From Chloroflexota bacterium (GTDB taxonomy: Bacteria > Chloroflexota > Anaerolineae > Anaerolineales > DRMV01): 64,000 nucleotides of DNA. Location of the stretch: positions 1-64,000 of the forward strand of contig DRMV01000020.1 of NCBI GenBank assembly GCA_011322445.1, written 5' to 3'. The notes under the pieces were generated by a model. That model was not told the DNA's origin. It saw only the letters and a list, made by a program, of their open reading frames with translations, and made no database searches. Positions 42,773-55,994 of this stretch are shown here, piece after piece (positions within the stretch are counted from its first letter, which is position 1; the number at the start of each line of letters is the position of its first letter). A program made the position numbers and the translations under genes.

Positions 42773-44064
42773 TGGATACCTTCATCATTGAAGGCGGCAT
42801 TCCCTTGCAGGGCGAAGTCACCCCCTCGGGAAACAAAAACGCCGCGCTCCCCTTATTGGCCGCATGCCTGCTGACCGACGAGCCGGTGGTGTTGAACAAC
42901 GTCCCCAACATTCGCGATGTGCACACCATGCGGGCACTGCTGGAAAGCCTGGGCGTGAGCATTACCGAACTTGCCCCCAGCCGCTGGGAAATCCACGCGC
43001 GAGAAGTGCGCCCCGCGGCGCTGGACGCCGGATTGTGCCGCCGCATTCGAGCCTCAATCTTACTGGCAGGGCCCATGCTGGCCCGCAGCGGTGGGTTACA
43101 CCTGCCCCCGCCGGGCGGCGATGTCATCGGACGGCGGCGGGTCGATACGCACATCCTCGCCTTGCGCGCCCTGGGCGCCGAAGCCGAATACCAGCACCTG
43201 GAACGCCGCTTTGTCTTCCACACTCGCGGCCTGCACGGCGCTGAAATTCTGCTGGACGAGGCCTCGGTGACCGCCACCGAAAACGCGGTCATGGCTGCCG
43301 TGCTGGCTCGGGGCGAAACCGTCATCCGCAACGCGGCTTCCGAGCCGCACGTCCAGGAGCTTTGCCACCTGCTCAACGCAATGGGCGCGCACATCGAAGG
43401 CGTCGGCAGCAACACGCTCCACATCCAGGGCGTCGAGCGGCTGCACGGCGCGGAATTCACCATCGGGCCCGATTACCTGGAAGTCGTCAGCTTCATCGGT
43501 GCCGCCGCGGTCACAGGGGGAAGCATCCGCATCCGCCGGGCTGCCCCTGAATACCTGGGCATGATTCGGCTGGTGTTCAACCGCCTGGGCGTCACCTGGG
43601 AAGACGACGGCCCCGACATTGTGGTGCCCGCCGAACAATCGCTGGAAATCCGCCCCGACCTGGGCAATGCCATCCCCCAAATTACGGTGATGCCGTGGCC
43701 TGGCTTCCCCACCGACCTGATGAGCATTGCCATCGTCGTCGCCACGCAGGCCAAGGGCAGCGTGCTCTTTCACGACTGGATGTACCCCAGCCGGATGTTT
43801 TTCACCGACAAACTGGTCGGCATGGGAGCACAAATTGTGCTCTGCGACCCCCACCGGGTCATCGTCAACGGCCCAGCCCAGCTGGTGGGGGAAACCTTAG
43901 AAAGCCCTGACATCCGGGCCGGTATGGCATTAGTGCTGGCCGCGCTGGCAGCCCATGGGCGCTCGGTCATTCGCAACATCGGCCAAATCGACCGAGGCTA
44001 CGAGCGCATCGACACCAAACTGCAAGGTCTGGGCGCTCGCATTCGGCGCGCCACCGCCGAATAA
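42772..44064 (+). CDS. murA: UDP-N-acetylglucosamine 1-carboxyvinyltransferase (Asp variant)
   Basis: The 430-aa enzyme makes enolpyruvyl-UDP-GlcNAc, the first committed step of peptidoglycan synthesis. K22 and N23 lie in PSGNKNAALP, and the C-terminal RGYERIDTKLQGLGA is conserved. The mobile loop reads PPGGDVIGRRRVDTH: D117 sits where most bacteria have the catalytic Cys (C115 in E. coli). The Cys-to-Asp change occurs naturally in several groups and makes the enzyme insensitive to fosfomycin, which alkylates that Cys. GAGG precedes the ATG, one base into the previous stop. Confidence 0.92.
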   Translation: MDTFIIEGGIPLQGEVTPSGNKNAALPLLAACLLTDEPVVLNNVPNIRDVHTMRALLESLGVSITELAPSRWEIHAREVRPAALDAGLCRRIRASILLAGPMLARSGGLHLPPPGGDVIGRRRVDTHILALRALGAEAEYQHLERRFVFHTRGLHGAEILLDEASVTATENAVMAAVLARGETVIRNAASEPHVQELCHLLNAMGAHIEGVGSNTLHIQGVERLHGAEFTIGPDYLEVVSFIGAAAVTGGSIRIRRAAPEYLGMIRLVFNRLGVTWEDDGPDIVVPAEQSLEIRPDLGNAIPQITVMPWPGFPTDLMSIAIVVATQAKGSVLFHDWMYPSRMFFTDKLVGMGAQIVLCDPHRVIVNGPAQLVGETLESPDIRAGMALVLAALAAHGRSVIRNIGQIDRGYERIDTKLQGLGARIRRATAE

Positions 44065-44111
44065 CAACAACAAAGCGCAGCCCCTGTTAGCGCCCTCTCA
44101 CCCGCCAGCCT

Positions 44112-44256
44112 CGGTGACTGACAAATCTCATCAGGGCGGTGTCTGGGTTTGATCTCTCCCATTCCCCTGCATTCCCCTGCTTCGGCGGCGCTACTGCACC
44201 ACCGAAGCAGGGGATGGGAAAGATTGGCTGCGGGGCAAAGTTTTGTCAGTCAACCA
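44112..44256. repeat. MITE-like element with inverted ends
   Basis: TGACTGACAAA (44115-44125) and TTTGTCAGTCA (44242-44252) are perfect 11-bp inverted ends about 140 bp apart, extended with one gap to GGT/ACC. Inside are a direct repeat (ATTCCCCTGC twice, 44161-44180) and a 12-bp hairpin (CCCCTGCTTCGG 44174-44185 with CCGAAGCAGGGG 44202-44213). No ORF is present. It lies between convergent murA and the OsmC-like gene; the inner hairpin may also end transcription. No target duplication is obvious. Confidence 0.45.
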
Positions 44257-44357
44257 GTTCACCAACCCTGCCATGCCATCGCCGCAATCAAGTCAGAGCC
44301 AACAGCGCCTTCTCCACTTGCGATAGCCCTCACCCAAATGCCTCGCGGCGTCTGTGT

Positions 44358-44804
44358 TTATTCCTCCACATCGCCGGGCGTATGCAGCGTGTAATCGTGC
44401 GTCACCTCAGCCACCGCCTTCAAAATAGCGCTGGCTGAGCAATACTTTTCTTGCGAAAGCGTAATCGCCTGCTCCACATCCTTCGCCGGAATAGGTTCCT
44501 CCGCCCAAATCTCATAGTGCACATGCACCTCAACGTAAATCTGGGGGTATTCCTCGCGCCGCCGCCCGCGCACCTTCACCCGCACATCCCGCACCGGCAA
44601 GCGTTTCTTGTTTTTCAGGATGTGCACCACATCCATACCGGTACAGCCTGCCACACTCACCAACAGCAACTCCATGGGGGGAATCCCTGGCACACCGTCC
44701 AGTTCCCCCATCTGCACCGTGCCGCCCTGGGCGTTAGAACCGATAAACGCCAATCCTTCCCCTGCCCATGCTGCACTTACTTCACGCCAGCCTGCCTTGC
44801 TCAT
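44358..44804 (-). CDS. OsmC-like protein
   Basis: The 148-aa protein has the OsmC/Ohr fold signs: a glycine turn after the N-terminal strands, PPMELLLVSVAGCTGMDVVHILK with one redox Cys, and a C-terminal LSQEKYCSASAILKAVAEVTHDY with the second Cys. The family reduces organic hydroperoxides, although this subgroup (YhfA-like) is poorly characterised. AAGGAGG precedes the ATG at 44804. An extended -10 promoter (TGGTATACT) lies upstream, divergent from secA. Confidence 0.82.
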   Translation of the reverse strand: MSKAGWREVSAAWAGEGLAFIGSNAQGGTVQMGELDGVPGIPPMELLLVSVAGCTGMDVVHILKNKKRLPVRDVRVKVRGRRREEYPQIYVEVHVHYEIWAEEPIPAKDVEQAITLSQEKYCSASAILKAVAEVTHDYTLHTPGDVEE

Positions 44805-44835
44805 GGCTCTCAACCTCCTTGAAATTTTGGGGGCG

Positions 44836-44844
44836 AGTATACCA
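44836..44844 (-). promoter_or_regulatory. Extended -10 promoter for the OsmC-like gene
   Basis: On the minus strand TG-G-TATACT (TATACT at 44841-44836) lies 32 bases before the ATG at 44804. The -35 region is poor, as expected for extended -10 promoters. Confidence 0.5.
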
Positions 44845-44870
44845 CGACCCCCGCCACAACCGCCCCGCTG

Positions 44871-44879
44871 TGCTATAAT
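44871..44879 (+). promoter_or_regulatory. Extended -10 promoter for secA
   Basis: TG-C-TATAAT (TATAAT at 44874-44879) precedes the secA ATG by 37 bases; transcription would begin near 44886. No good -35 box is visible. Confidence 0.6.
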
Positions 44880-44916
44880 CGCGTCGTAAAGAACCCCCAT
44901 TTTCACACGAGGCACT

Positions 44917-49154
<4,238 letters not shown>

Positions 49155-49158
<4 letters not shown>

Positions 49159-50192
49159 ACCCCTTTGGCAATCTCCCCAAGGCCGAACTCCATCGCCACC
49201 TGGAAGGATCGCTGCGCCTGCGCTCCCTCTTTGAGATTGCACGCGCCGAGCAGCTGACCCTCCCCGCCCCCACCGCCGAACACTTTCGCGCCCTGGTGCA
49301 GGTGCGCCAACACGAACCTTTCACCGTCGAAAACTTTCTTTCCAAATTTCGCGTCCTGCGGCTGTTCTACCGCTCGCCAGAAATCATCCAGCGCCTGACG
49401 GCCGAAGTCGTGGCCGACGCAGCCGCCGACAACATCCGCTACCTGGAACTGCGCTTTACCCCCGTCGCGCTCACGCGTGCACGGGGGTTCTCGCTTTACG
49501 AAGTCATGGACTGGGTCACAGCCAGCGCCAACGAAGCCGCCCGCCAACACGGCATCGTGTTGGGGCTGATCGTCAGCGTCAACCGCCACGAACCGCCCGG
49601 GCTGGCTGAGGAAGTCGCCGAACTGGCCGTCTCGTTCCGCTCGCGAGGCGTGGTGGGGCTCGACCTGGCCGGCGACGAAAGCCGCTACGCCGCCGCGCCC
49701 TTCGCCCCCATCTTTCGGGAAGCCAAAGCCGCCGGCCTGCACATCACCGTGCACGCGGGCGAGTGGGGCCCGGCGGCCAATGTCACCGAAGCCATCGAAA
49801 ACCTGCACGCCGAGCGCATTGGCCACGGCATCCGCGTGCTGGAAGACCCCAACGCGATAGCCTTGGCCCGCGAACGCGGCGTGGTGTTCGAAGTCTGCCC
49901 CACCAGCAACTACCAGAGCGGCGTGGTGCCCGCCCTGGAAGCCCACCCGTTGCCGGAAATGCTGGCAGCGGGCCTGCGCGTCACCCTCAACACCGACGAC
50001 CCCAGCATCTCGGGCATCGACCTGAGCCACGAATTCGCCGTGGCGCACGAAATACTGGGCCTTTCACCCGCCACCCTGTGGGAATGCACCGCCACCGCCC
50101 TCGAAAGCGCCTTCCTGAGCGCCCCGCGGCGCGCCGCGTTGATTCGGGCTTTCCGCAAAGCGTGGGAAGCAGGGGGAACACACACGCCCTGA
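49155..50192 (+). CDS. add: Adenosine deaminase family protein
   Basis: The 345-aa protein has the zinc-site motifs of the amidohydrolase fold: HRHLEGSL (HxH, residues 13-15), HAGEWGP (near 202), RIGHGIR (near 224), CPTSN (near 251) and the catalytic-site NTDDPSI (near 284). It deaminates adenosine or a related purine (adenine deaminases are close relatives). The ATG overlaps the secA stop by four bases, so the gene relies on translation of secA. SAM hydroxide adenosyltransferase, encoded 6 kb upstream, yields adenosine, but no direct link is shown. Confidence 0.85.
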
Positions 50193-50258
50193 ACGCACCG
50201 GCATGCCCCCTGGCTTCCATCTGATGTCCGTTCCTTCCCCTTCCTGCGCAATTTGCTG

Positions 50259-50264
50259 TACAAT
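50259..50264 (+). promoter_or_regulatory. Candidate -10 box of the fbp leader
   Basis: TACAAT at 50259-50264 lies nine bases before ATG 50274. The -35 region is weak. Transcription would start at or within a few bases of that ATG. Confidence 0.45.
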
Positions 50265-50273
50265 AAAAGCACC

Positions 50274-50411
50274 ATGACCGCGCCTCATCTCGCTGCCCCC
50301 CTTCTGTTGCGAACACGTCGGGCGGCCTGCCTCGCCGCACCGGCAGCATTTGTCGCGCAGGCTCAAGCAGGGAGCCTGCCCATCGCCGCCACCTCTTTCC
50401 CCAGGTCGTAA
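50274..50411 (+). CDS. Possible leaderless 45-aa ORF in the fbp leader
   Basis: ATG 50274 opens a frame of 45 codons (MTAPHLAAPLLLRTRRAACL at the start, ending FPRS) that stops at TAA 50409-50411, exactly where a terminator stem begins. There is no ribosome binding site, so translation would have to be leaderless from the promoter just upstream. The peptide is Ala/Leu/Arg-rich and could be a leader peptide or a chance frame within a structured RNA leader. Confidence 0.3.
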   Translation: MTAPHLAAPLLLRTRRAACLAAPAAFVAQAQAGSLPIAATSFPRS

Positions 50412-50442
50412 GCCTCCTCTGCGTTGCCGAGGGGGCTTTTTA
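50411..50442 (+). terminator. Terminator or attenuator before the FBP aldolase/phosphatase gene
   Basis: AGCCTCCTC and GAGGGGGCT form a 9-bp stem (one G-T pair) with a 9-base loop, followed by TTTTTA. It ends 43 bases before the gene start at 50485 and overlaps the leader ORF stop, as in transcription attenuators. Confidence 0.65.
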
Positions 50443-50484
50443 TATGCCGCAAGCCCAAACCTTTTCCCGAAGGAGGTCGTTGCG

Positions 50485-51600
50485 ATGTTGACCATCAGTG
50501 CGATCAAAGCCGATGTCGGCAGCATTGGAGGGCACACCCGCCCCTCCGAAGCCATGCTGCAAACCGCGCGCGAGCATCTGCAAAAAGCCCTGGAAAGCGG
50601 CTTGCTCACCGACTACGACGTCACCTTCACCGGCGATGACATCTGCCTGCTCATGGTGCACCGGCAAGGCAACGCCGCCGCCGAAATCCACAACCTGGCC
50701 TGGGATGCCCTCAAAGCCGCCGCCGACATTGCCAAAGCCCAGGGACTTTACGGCGCCGGGCAAGACCTGCTCAAAGACGCCCCCTCGGGCAACGTCCGCG
50801 GCGCAGGGCCGGGCGCGGCCGAAATCACCTTCGACGAAACCGCGCCGGAACGCCCCGCGGAGCCTTTCATGGTCTTCACCGCCGACAAATGCGGCCCCGG
50901 CGCCTTCAACTTCCCCCTGTGGGCTGTGTTCACCAGCCCCCTCTACTGCGCGGGTTTGATGATGCCCAAGATGCGTCCCGGCTTCACCTTCACCGTCATC
51001 GACATGGAATACCCCCACGGCGACCGCATCATCCAACTCAACGCGCCCGAAGAGCACCTCGATCTGGCCCTGCTGCTGCGCGACGAAAACCGCTTCGGCA
51101 TCCAGGCCATCCATGCCCGCAAATACCCCCATCAGCAGGTCGTCTCGGTTTCCACCGACCGGCTGCACACCATCGCCGGGGAATACAAAGGCAAAGACGA
51201 CCCGGTGATGATCATCCGCACCCAGGGCATCTTCCCCGCCCCCGAAGAAGTGGTCATGCCGTGGGTCAACGTGCCCTACGTAGCCGGTGACGCGCGCGGC
51301 AGCCACACCATGCCCATCATGCCCGTGCCCATCAACACCCCCGTCACCGGCCCCTACGCCCAACCCATCGTGGCCGCTGTGGCCTACTCGGTGAACAAAG
51401 AAGGCAAACTCTCCGAGCGGGTCGACGTCTTCGCCAACCCGGTATGGGACCTGGCGCGCCGGAAAGCCCAGCAAAAAGCCGAATGGATGCGCCAGCAAGG
51501 CTTCTTCGGCGCGGCCATGCTGCCCATGCAGGAACTGGAATACAGCGCCTTCCGCACCGCGCTGGAAGCCCTCGAAGCCCGCTTCAACCTGCGCGACTAA
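50485..51600 (+). CDS. fbp: Bifunctional fructose-1,6-bisphosphate aldolase/phosphatase
   Basis: The 371-aa protein matches the archaeal-type FBPA/P (class V FBPase), which condenses triose phosphates and dephosphorylates FBP in one active site for gluconeogenesis. Visible are TISAIKADVGSIGGHTRPS at the N-terminus, GDDICLLMVHR near 53, MVFTADKCGPGAFNFPLWAVFTSP near 130 and the C-terminal AQPIVAAVAYSVNKEGKL. It occurs in archaea and deep-branching, mostly thermophilic bacteria and suits autotrophic or gluconeogenic growth. AAGGAGG precedes the ATG. A terminator-bearing leader precedes it. Confidence 0.9.
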   Translation: MLTISAIKADVGSIGGHTRPSEAMLQTAREHLQKALESGLLTDYDVTFTGDDICLLMVHRQGNAAAEIHNLAWDALKAAADIAKAQGLYGAGQDLLKDAPSGNVRGAGPGAAEITFDETAPERPAEPFMVFTADKCGPGAFNFPLWAVFTSPLYCAGLMMPKMRPGFTFTVIDMEYPHGDRIIQLNAPEEHLDLALLLRDENRFGIQAIHARKYPHQQVVSVSTDRLHTIAGEYKGKDDPVMIIRTQGIFPAPEEVVMPWVNVPYVAGDARGSHTMPIMPVPINTPVTGPYAQPIVAAVAYSVNKEGKLSERVDVFANPVWDLARRKAQQKAEWMRQQGFFGAAMLPMQELEYSAFRTALEALEARFNLRD

Positions 51601-51619
51601 CCGCGCCGCCCTCTCACGG

Positions 51620-51661
51620 CCCTGGAAGGCGTCAGCAACTTCCACCGCCTTCCAGGGTTTT
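51620..51661 (+). terminator. Terminator after the FBP aldolase/phosphatase gene
   Basis: CCCTGGAAGGCG (51620-51631) pairs with CGCCTTCCAGGG (51646-51657), followed by TTTT. The stem shares the 11-mer CCTGGAAGGCG with the hairpin at 4278-4317. Confidence 0.75.
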
Positions 51662-51717
51662 CGCTTTCGGCAGGAACATTCCCGCCGCACCATGTTCTTT
51701 TTTCAGGAGGTTCCCCC

Positions 51718-53076
51718 ATGGCCTGGCAACACAAAGTGATGCGCACCGTGCGCGTCCGCAATCAACTCATCCCCGGCACCTTAGCCCGCCTGCTCACCGT
51801 CATCGCCGAGCGCAACGGCAGCATTGGCGAAATTCGCCTCATTCGGGAAGGCACCAAAGCCATTGTGCGCGACATCACCATTTACGGCGACACGGTCGAG
51901 CAAGTGGAAGACATCATTGCCGCGATGCGCGCCAACCCCGGCTCGCAGGTACTGGAAGTGCGCGACGAAGTGCTGGAAGTGCACCGCGGCGGGAAAATTG
52001 CCATCCGCAGCCGCTACAAAATCGATTCCCTCGCCACCCTGCGGCGGGTCTACACCCCCGGCGTGGCGCAAGTGTGCTTGCAAATTGCCGACAACCCCGA
52101 ACTCGCCTGGCAATTCACCTCCATCAGCCACCTGGTGGCCATCATCACCGACGGCACGGCCATTCTCGGCCTGGGCGACATCGGCCCCATCGCCGGCATG
52201 CCGGTGATGGAAGGGAAAGCCATGCTCATGGAGAGCCTGGTAGGGCTTTCGGGCGTACCCATTCTGCTCAACACCAAAGACGTGGACGAAATCGTGAACG
52301 CCGTTGCGGCCATTGCGCCCACTTTCTCGGCCATCCAACTGGAAGACATTTCCGCACCGCGCTGCTTTGAAATCGAAGAGCGGCTCCAACAGATGCTAAA
52401 CATCCCCATCATGCACGACGACCAGCACGGCACCGCGGTGGTGGTCACCGCCGCACTGAAGAACGCCTGCCGCTACGCGGGGGTCGATTTGCACTGCGCC
52501 ACGATTGGGCAAATCGGCCTCGGCGCGGCGGGTATGGCGATCAGCCGCATGCTGATGCACGTCAGCGGTCAGCCCGTCTTGGGAGCCGACCTGAGCGAAG
52601 ACGCCCTCCAGCGCCTGGAATCTTACGGCGGGCAACGCGCCACCCTGGATGAAATCATGGCCAAAGCCGACATCGTCATCGCCACCACAGGCGCGCCCGG
52701 CCTCATCAAACCCGAAATGGTGCGTAAAGGGCAGATCATCTTCGCCCTTTCCAACCCCAACGCCGAAATCGAACCCGAAACCGCCATCACCGCGGGAGCA
52801 GCCTTTGCCGCCGACGGCAAATCGGTCAACAATGTATTGGGCTTCCCCGGCATTTTCCGCGGGGCGGTCGACACCCATGCCACCCGCATCACCCCCGAAA
52901 TGTACCTCGCGGCCGTCGACGCCATCGTCGCGCAAACACCCGAAGGCGAACTGCTGCCCAGCCCCCTGACGCCCGAGGTGCATCGTGCAGTGGCCCGTGC
53001 CGTGGCAGAAAAAGCCCTCGAGCAGGGCGTTGCCCGCACCGACTACGTGCCCTACGTGAGCGACGAAGAAGCATAG
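51718..53076 (+). CDS. NAD(P)-dependent malic enzyme with N-terminal ACT domain
   Basis: The 452-aa protein has an ACT domain (RTVRVRNQLIPGTLARLLTVIAERNGSIGEI, residues about 8-80), then a malic enzyme catalytic part: YTPGVAQVC with the catalytic Tyr, GLGDIGPIAGMPVMEGKA with the Lys, QLEDISAPRCFEIE, HDDQHGTAVV, and a Rossmann motif QIGLGAAGMAIS near 265. It converts malate to pyruvate and CO2 for gluconeogenesis or NAD(P)H supply. The ACT domain suggests allosteric control by an amino acid. CAGGAGG precedes the ATG. Confidence 0.88.
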   Translation: MAWQHKVMRTVRVRNQLIPGTLARLLTVIAERNGSIGEIRLIREGTKAIVRDITIYGDTVEQVEDIIAAMRANPGSQVLEVRDEVLEVHRGGKIAIRSRYKIDSLATLRRVYTPGVAQVCLQIADNPELAWQFTSISHLVAIITDGTAILGLGDIGPIAGMPVMEGKAMLMESLVGLSGVPILLNTKDVDEIVNAVAAIAPTFSAIQLEDISAPRCFEIEERLQQMLNIPIMHDDQHGTAVVVTAALKNACRYAGVDLHCATIGQIGLGAAGMAISRMLMHVSGQPVLGADLSEDALQRLESYGGQRATLDEIMAKADIVIATTGAPGLIKPEMVRKGQIIFALSNPNAEIEPETAITAGAAFAADGKSVNNVLGFPGIFRGAVDTHATRITPEMYLAAVDAIVAQTPEGELLPSPLTPEVHRAVARAVAEKALEQGVARTDYVPYVSDEEA

Positions 53077-53128
53077 CAGGGCATCCCCTTTCTTTCCCTT
53101 TCCCCCACGCATGTCAAGGAGGCGCATC

Positions 53129-54667
53129 ATGATGTCTCGCACCCGTTTTTTGCTCACCGTGCTTTTGGCACTGGCCTTCCTGGTGGCCGGGTGTAGCCTG
53201 CCCACCACCAGCGTCCCAACCCCCACAGCGGGACCCACCGTCGCGCCACCTACGGCTGCGCCGCCCACCGCACAACCCCAGCCCCCCACCGCCACCCCGG
53301 CACAGAACACCAGCGGCGCTTGCATGCTCACCGCCACCGCGTCCGTCAAAGCCTACACCCGGCCCAGCGCCCAGGCCCAGGTCTTCGGCACCTTGAGTAG
53401 CGGCACCCAGGTACAGGCCCAATATCGCACCCCCGACGGGTGGTACGGTTTCGAGCCAGGGGTGGCTCAGGCCGGCAACGTCGGCATCTTCCGCATGCGC
53501 TGGGTTTACGGCGGCAAGGACATCCAAATGAGCGGCAATTGCGGCCAACTGCCGCTGGCCCCGCCTTTACCCGCCGGGGTATGCTTCTTTATGGCGATGG
53601 ATACCACCCCCGTTTACATCCTTCAAGGCCAAAACCTGCAACAAATCGGCTCGCTGGCAGCCAATCAATACGCGGCAGTCATGGGGCGCGGCCCGGGCGA
53701 CTGGGTGGAACTCAACCTGGATAGCGGCCAAAACAACCTTCACGGCCAGGGATGGGCCAGCCTGGCAACCGGCGGCTTCAACGGCCCCTGCGACAACCTG
53801 CCACAAGTGCAGGCTTCCTTCCCTGGGGCTGCCACCCCCACCCCAGCCCCTACCTCGCCCCCCACACCACAAAGCAACGAAACCCGCATCCAGTTCGCCG
53901 CCGGTGCCATCACGTGGCAAGCGCCCATCACCGGCAACGGCAATTTCGTCTTCAACGCCATGCAGGGGCAAAGCGCCGAAATTCTGGTACTGCAAGGTGG
54001 CCAGCCAGCCGACGCCGCCCTGGCAATGGCAGCCCCCAACGGCCAGCCATTGCAAACCTACAACATCGGCCGGCCCGACTGGCGCGGCGTGCTGCCCCAA
54101 AGCGGCGACTACCACCTCAGCATCGCCGCCCCCCACGGCCTTGCCGGCATGACCCTGCGCGTTACCATCTACCCTCTGCCCAGGGAACCCAAACCCGTGA
54201 CCGACACCGGCGTGGGCTTCACCCTCACCTACGACGGCCGATACTTCCACCCCCAAAAGCCCGGCGTGTTCCCCAACGAAGTGTTTGGCCTCAACCTGGC
54301 CTACAAAGACTTCTTCATGAACACCAACCTGCAAGAAGCCTTCTTCGTCATGGGGTTGGAACCCATCAACAACGCCGATAGCTGCCTCAACACCCCACCG
54401 GAAGGCATTGCCATCCAGAGCGCGGTGGGCACATGGCGGGTCAACGGCGTGAACTACCGCTACTACATCGGCGACGAAGGCGCTGCCGGCAACTTTTACC
54501 ATGCCGACATCTTCCGCACCTACATCCACTCACGCTGCATCACGGTGTACCTCTACACGCACACCACCAACATCAACAACTACACCCCCGGCAGCGTGAC
54601 GCCCTATGACAAGAAAGGCGTGCTGGCCCAGTTCAAGCGCGTATTCTTCACTCTGCAGTGGCCATAA
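53129..54667 (+). CDS. Lipoprotein with SH3-like and beta-rich domains
   Basis: The 512-aa protein has a lipoprotein signal (LLALAFLVAGC, lipid Cys near residue 22), a Pro/Thr/Ala linker (PTPTAGPTVAPPTAAPPTAQ), two segments that look like bacterial SH3 (VKAYTRPSAQAQVFGTLSSGTQVQAQYRTPDGWYGF; IYILQGQNLQQIGSL-type), a second Pro/Thr linker near 240 and a C-terminal beta-rich region with several aromatic repeats. It is probably tethered on the outer face of the membrane. AAGGAGG six bases upstream fixes ATG 53129 rather than 53111. The function is not recognised. Confidence 0.75.
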   Translation: MMSRTRFLLTVLLALAFLVAGCSLPTTSVPTPTAGPTVAPPTAAPPTAQPQPPTATPAQNTSGACMLTATASVKAYTRPSAQAQVFGTLSSGTQVQAQYRTPDGWYGFEPGVAQAGNVGIFRMRWVYGGKDIQMSGNCGQLPLAPPLPAGVCFFMAMDTTPVYILQGQNLQQIGSLAANQYAAVMGRGPGDWVELNLDSGQNNLHGQGWASLATGGFNGPCDNLPQVQASFPGAATPTPAPTSPPTPQSNETRIQFAAGAITWQAPITGNGNFVFNAMQGQSAEILVLQGGQPADAALAMAAPNGQPLQTYNIGRPDWRGVLPQSGDYHLSIAAPHGLAGMTLRVTIYPLPREPKPVTDTGVGFTLTYDGRYFHPQKPGVFPNEVFGLNLAYKDFFMNTNLQEAFFVMGLEPINNADSCLNTPPEGIAIQSAVGTWRVNGVNYRYYIGDEGAAGNFYHADIFRTYIHSRCITVYLYTHTTNINNYTPGSVTPYDKKGVLAQFKRVFFTLQWP

Positions 54668-54691
54668 ACCATCACCCGCCACCGCAACAAC

Positions 54692-54726
54692 AAAAAAGCC
54701 CGACGGGAATGCCCCGCCGGGCTTTT
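54692..54726. terminator. Bidirectional terminator between convergent genes
   Basis: AAAAAGCCCG (54692-54701) pairs with CGGGCTTTTT (54717-54726), giving A- and T-tracts on both flanks. It separates the lipoprotein gene from the ABC-2 permease gene. Confidence 0.85.
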
Positions 54727-54737
54727 TCGCGCCCCGC

Positions 54738-55994
54738 TCAAGCCGGGTTCCGAATAATGTGCCACACCTCGCGCCAGGAAGGCTTTTTGCCGCTCATCAG
54801 CACCCCCACCCGGAAGAGGCGCACGCCCGCCCACAGGCTGAACGCCGCCCCCGCGGCAATTGCCAGCACCACCACGCCCAAATCCCACCACGGGATTGGC
54901 CCAATAGCCAGGCGAAGCAGCACAGCCGCAGGCGCCGTCCAGGGGAAGTAACTCAAAAGGCGCGGCACCAGGCCATTGGGGTTGATGAAGAAAAGGAAAT
55001 TGAGCATGAAGGGCAGCGCCGCGAGCAGGGAAACCGCCGCCGAAAACTGCTGGCTTTCCCGCAGATTGCTGCCCAACGAACCCAACCCCGCCATCAGCAG
55101 CCCATAAGCGAGGTAACTCAACGGCATGACCACCAGCAACGCAATCAGCAATTGAGGGTCCGGGTGCCGCAACTGGCTCATCGTGGCCTTCAACGCCTCG
55201 TATTCCGGGAAACTGTGAACGGCCTGCGTGCCCAGCAACCACAGGCTCAACAGCCACACCATAACCTGCGTCGCAGCCAAAGCAGCCAGGCCGATAACCT
55301 TGCCCCACAACAATTCCATCGCGGTGACCGAAGAAAGCAGCAGTTCCATGATGTGGCTTTCCTTTTCCTTCGCCACACTCTGCAAGAGGTAACCTGCCGA
55401 ACTGAACAAGGCGATGAAAAACAGAAAACTCAACGCGTATCCCACCATGAAGCGGCTGCTGCCTTCCTCTTCGGTATGCACCGCCTCCCGGCTGCCCAGC
55501 ACCACCACTTGCACATCTGGCCCTTCGGCCATGTGGAGCGCTTGAGCCGACGGATACGCCTTCCGCAACTCGGCATAGAGCAGCAACGTTTGCAAGCGAC
55601 TGGTCACCGCGTCGGTCACCGTCATGGTGTTGTCGCGCACGTAAACCGTGGCCTTCTGCCCCGCGGCAAGGTCAGGGGGCAACACCAGCAAAGCCAGAAA
55701 TTGCCCGTCGCGAACGGCTTGCCTGGCATGGTCAAGGTCATCTACCGGCACAAACGGCGCAGGCAAGGCGGCATCGTGCGGCAAGAAGTTGCCCTGGTCA
55801 TAAACCGCAACGGGCTTGTCCATGCCACCCGCGACCCATGCACCAATATCGGCATGCCCTTTCAGCGCCCGAACCCCGAACAACACCGCCGCCCCCAACA
55901 GCGGCAGCCCAAAAGTCACCAACCGATAACCCCAACGGCGGGCGTTGGTGCGATATTCATAAACCGCCACATGGAAAATTTTGCGCAGGTTCAC
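54738..55994 (-). CDS. ABC-2 type permease, NatB-like
   Basis: The 418-aa protein has one membrane segment near residues 18-40, a large external domain to about 180 (AVYDQGNFLPHDAALPAPF), then five or six membrane helices. The layout and the GYALSFLFFIALFSSAGYLLQSVAKEKESHIMELLLSS motif fit NatB/YhaP exporters. It works with the ATPase encoded upstream. GTG 55994 has GGAGG seven bases upstream and overlaps the ATPase stop by four bases; the frame further upstream lies inside that gene. Confidence 0.82.
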   Translation of the reverse strand: MNLRKIFHVAVYEYRTNARRWGYRLVTFGLPLLGAAVLFGVRALKGHADIGAWVAGGMDKPVAVYDQGNFLPHDAALPAPFVPVDDLDHARQAVRDGQFLALLVLPPDLAAGQKATVYVRDNTMTVTDAVTSRLQTLLLYAELRKAYPSAQALHMAEGPDVQVVVLGSREAVHTEEEGSSRFMVGYALSFLFFIALFSSAGYLLQSVAKEKESHIMELLLSSVTAMELLWGKVIGLAALAATQVMVWLLSLWLLGTQAVHSFPEYEALKATMSQLRHPDPQLLIALLVVMPLSYLAYGLLMAGLGSLGSNLRESQQFSAAVSLLAALPFMLNFLFFINPNGLVPRLLSYFPWTAPAAVLLRLAIGPIPWWDLGVVVLAIAAGAAFSLWAGVRLFRVGVLMSGKKPSWREVWHIIRNPA

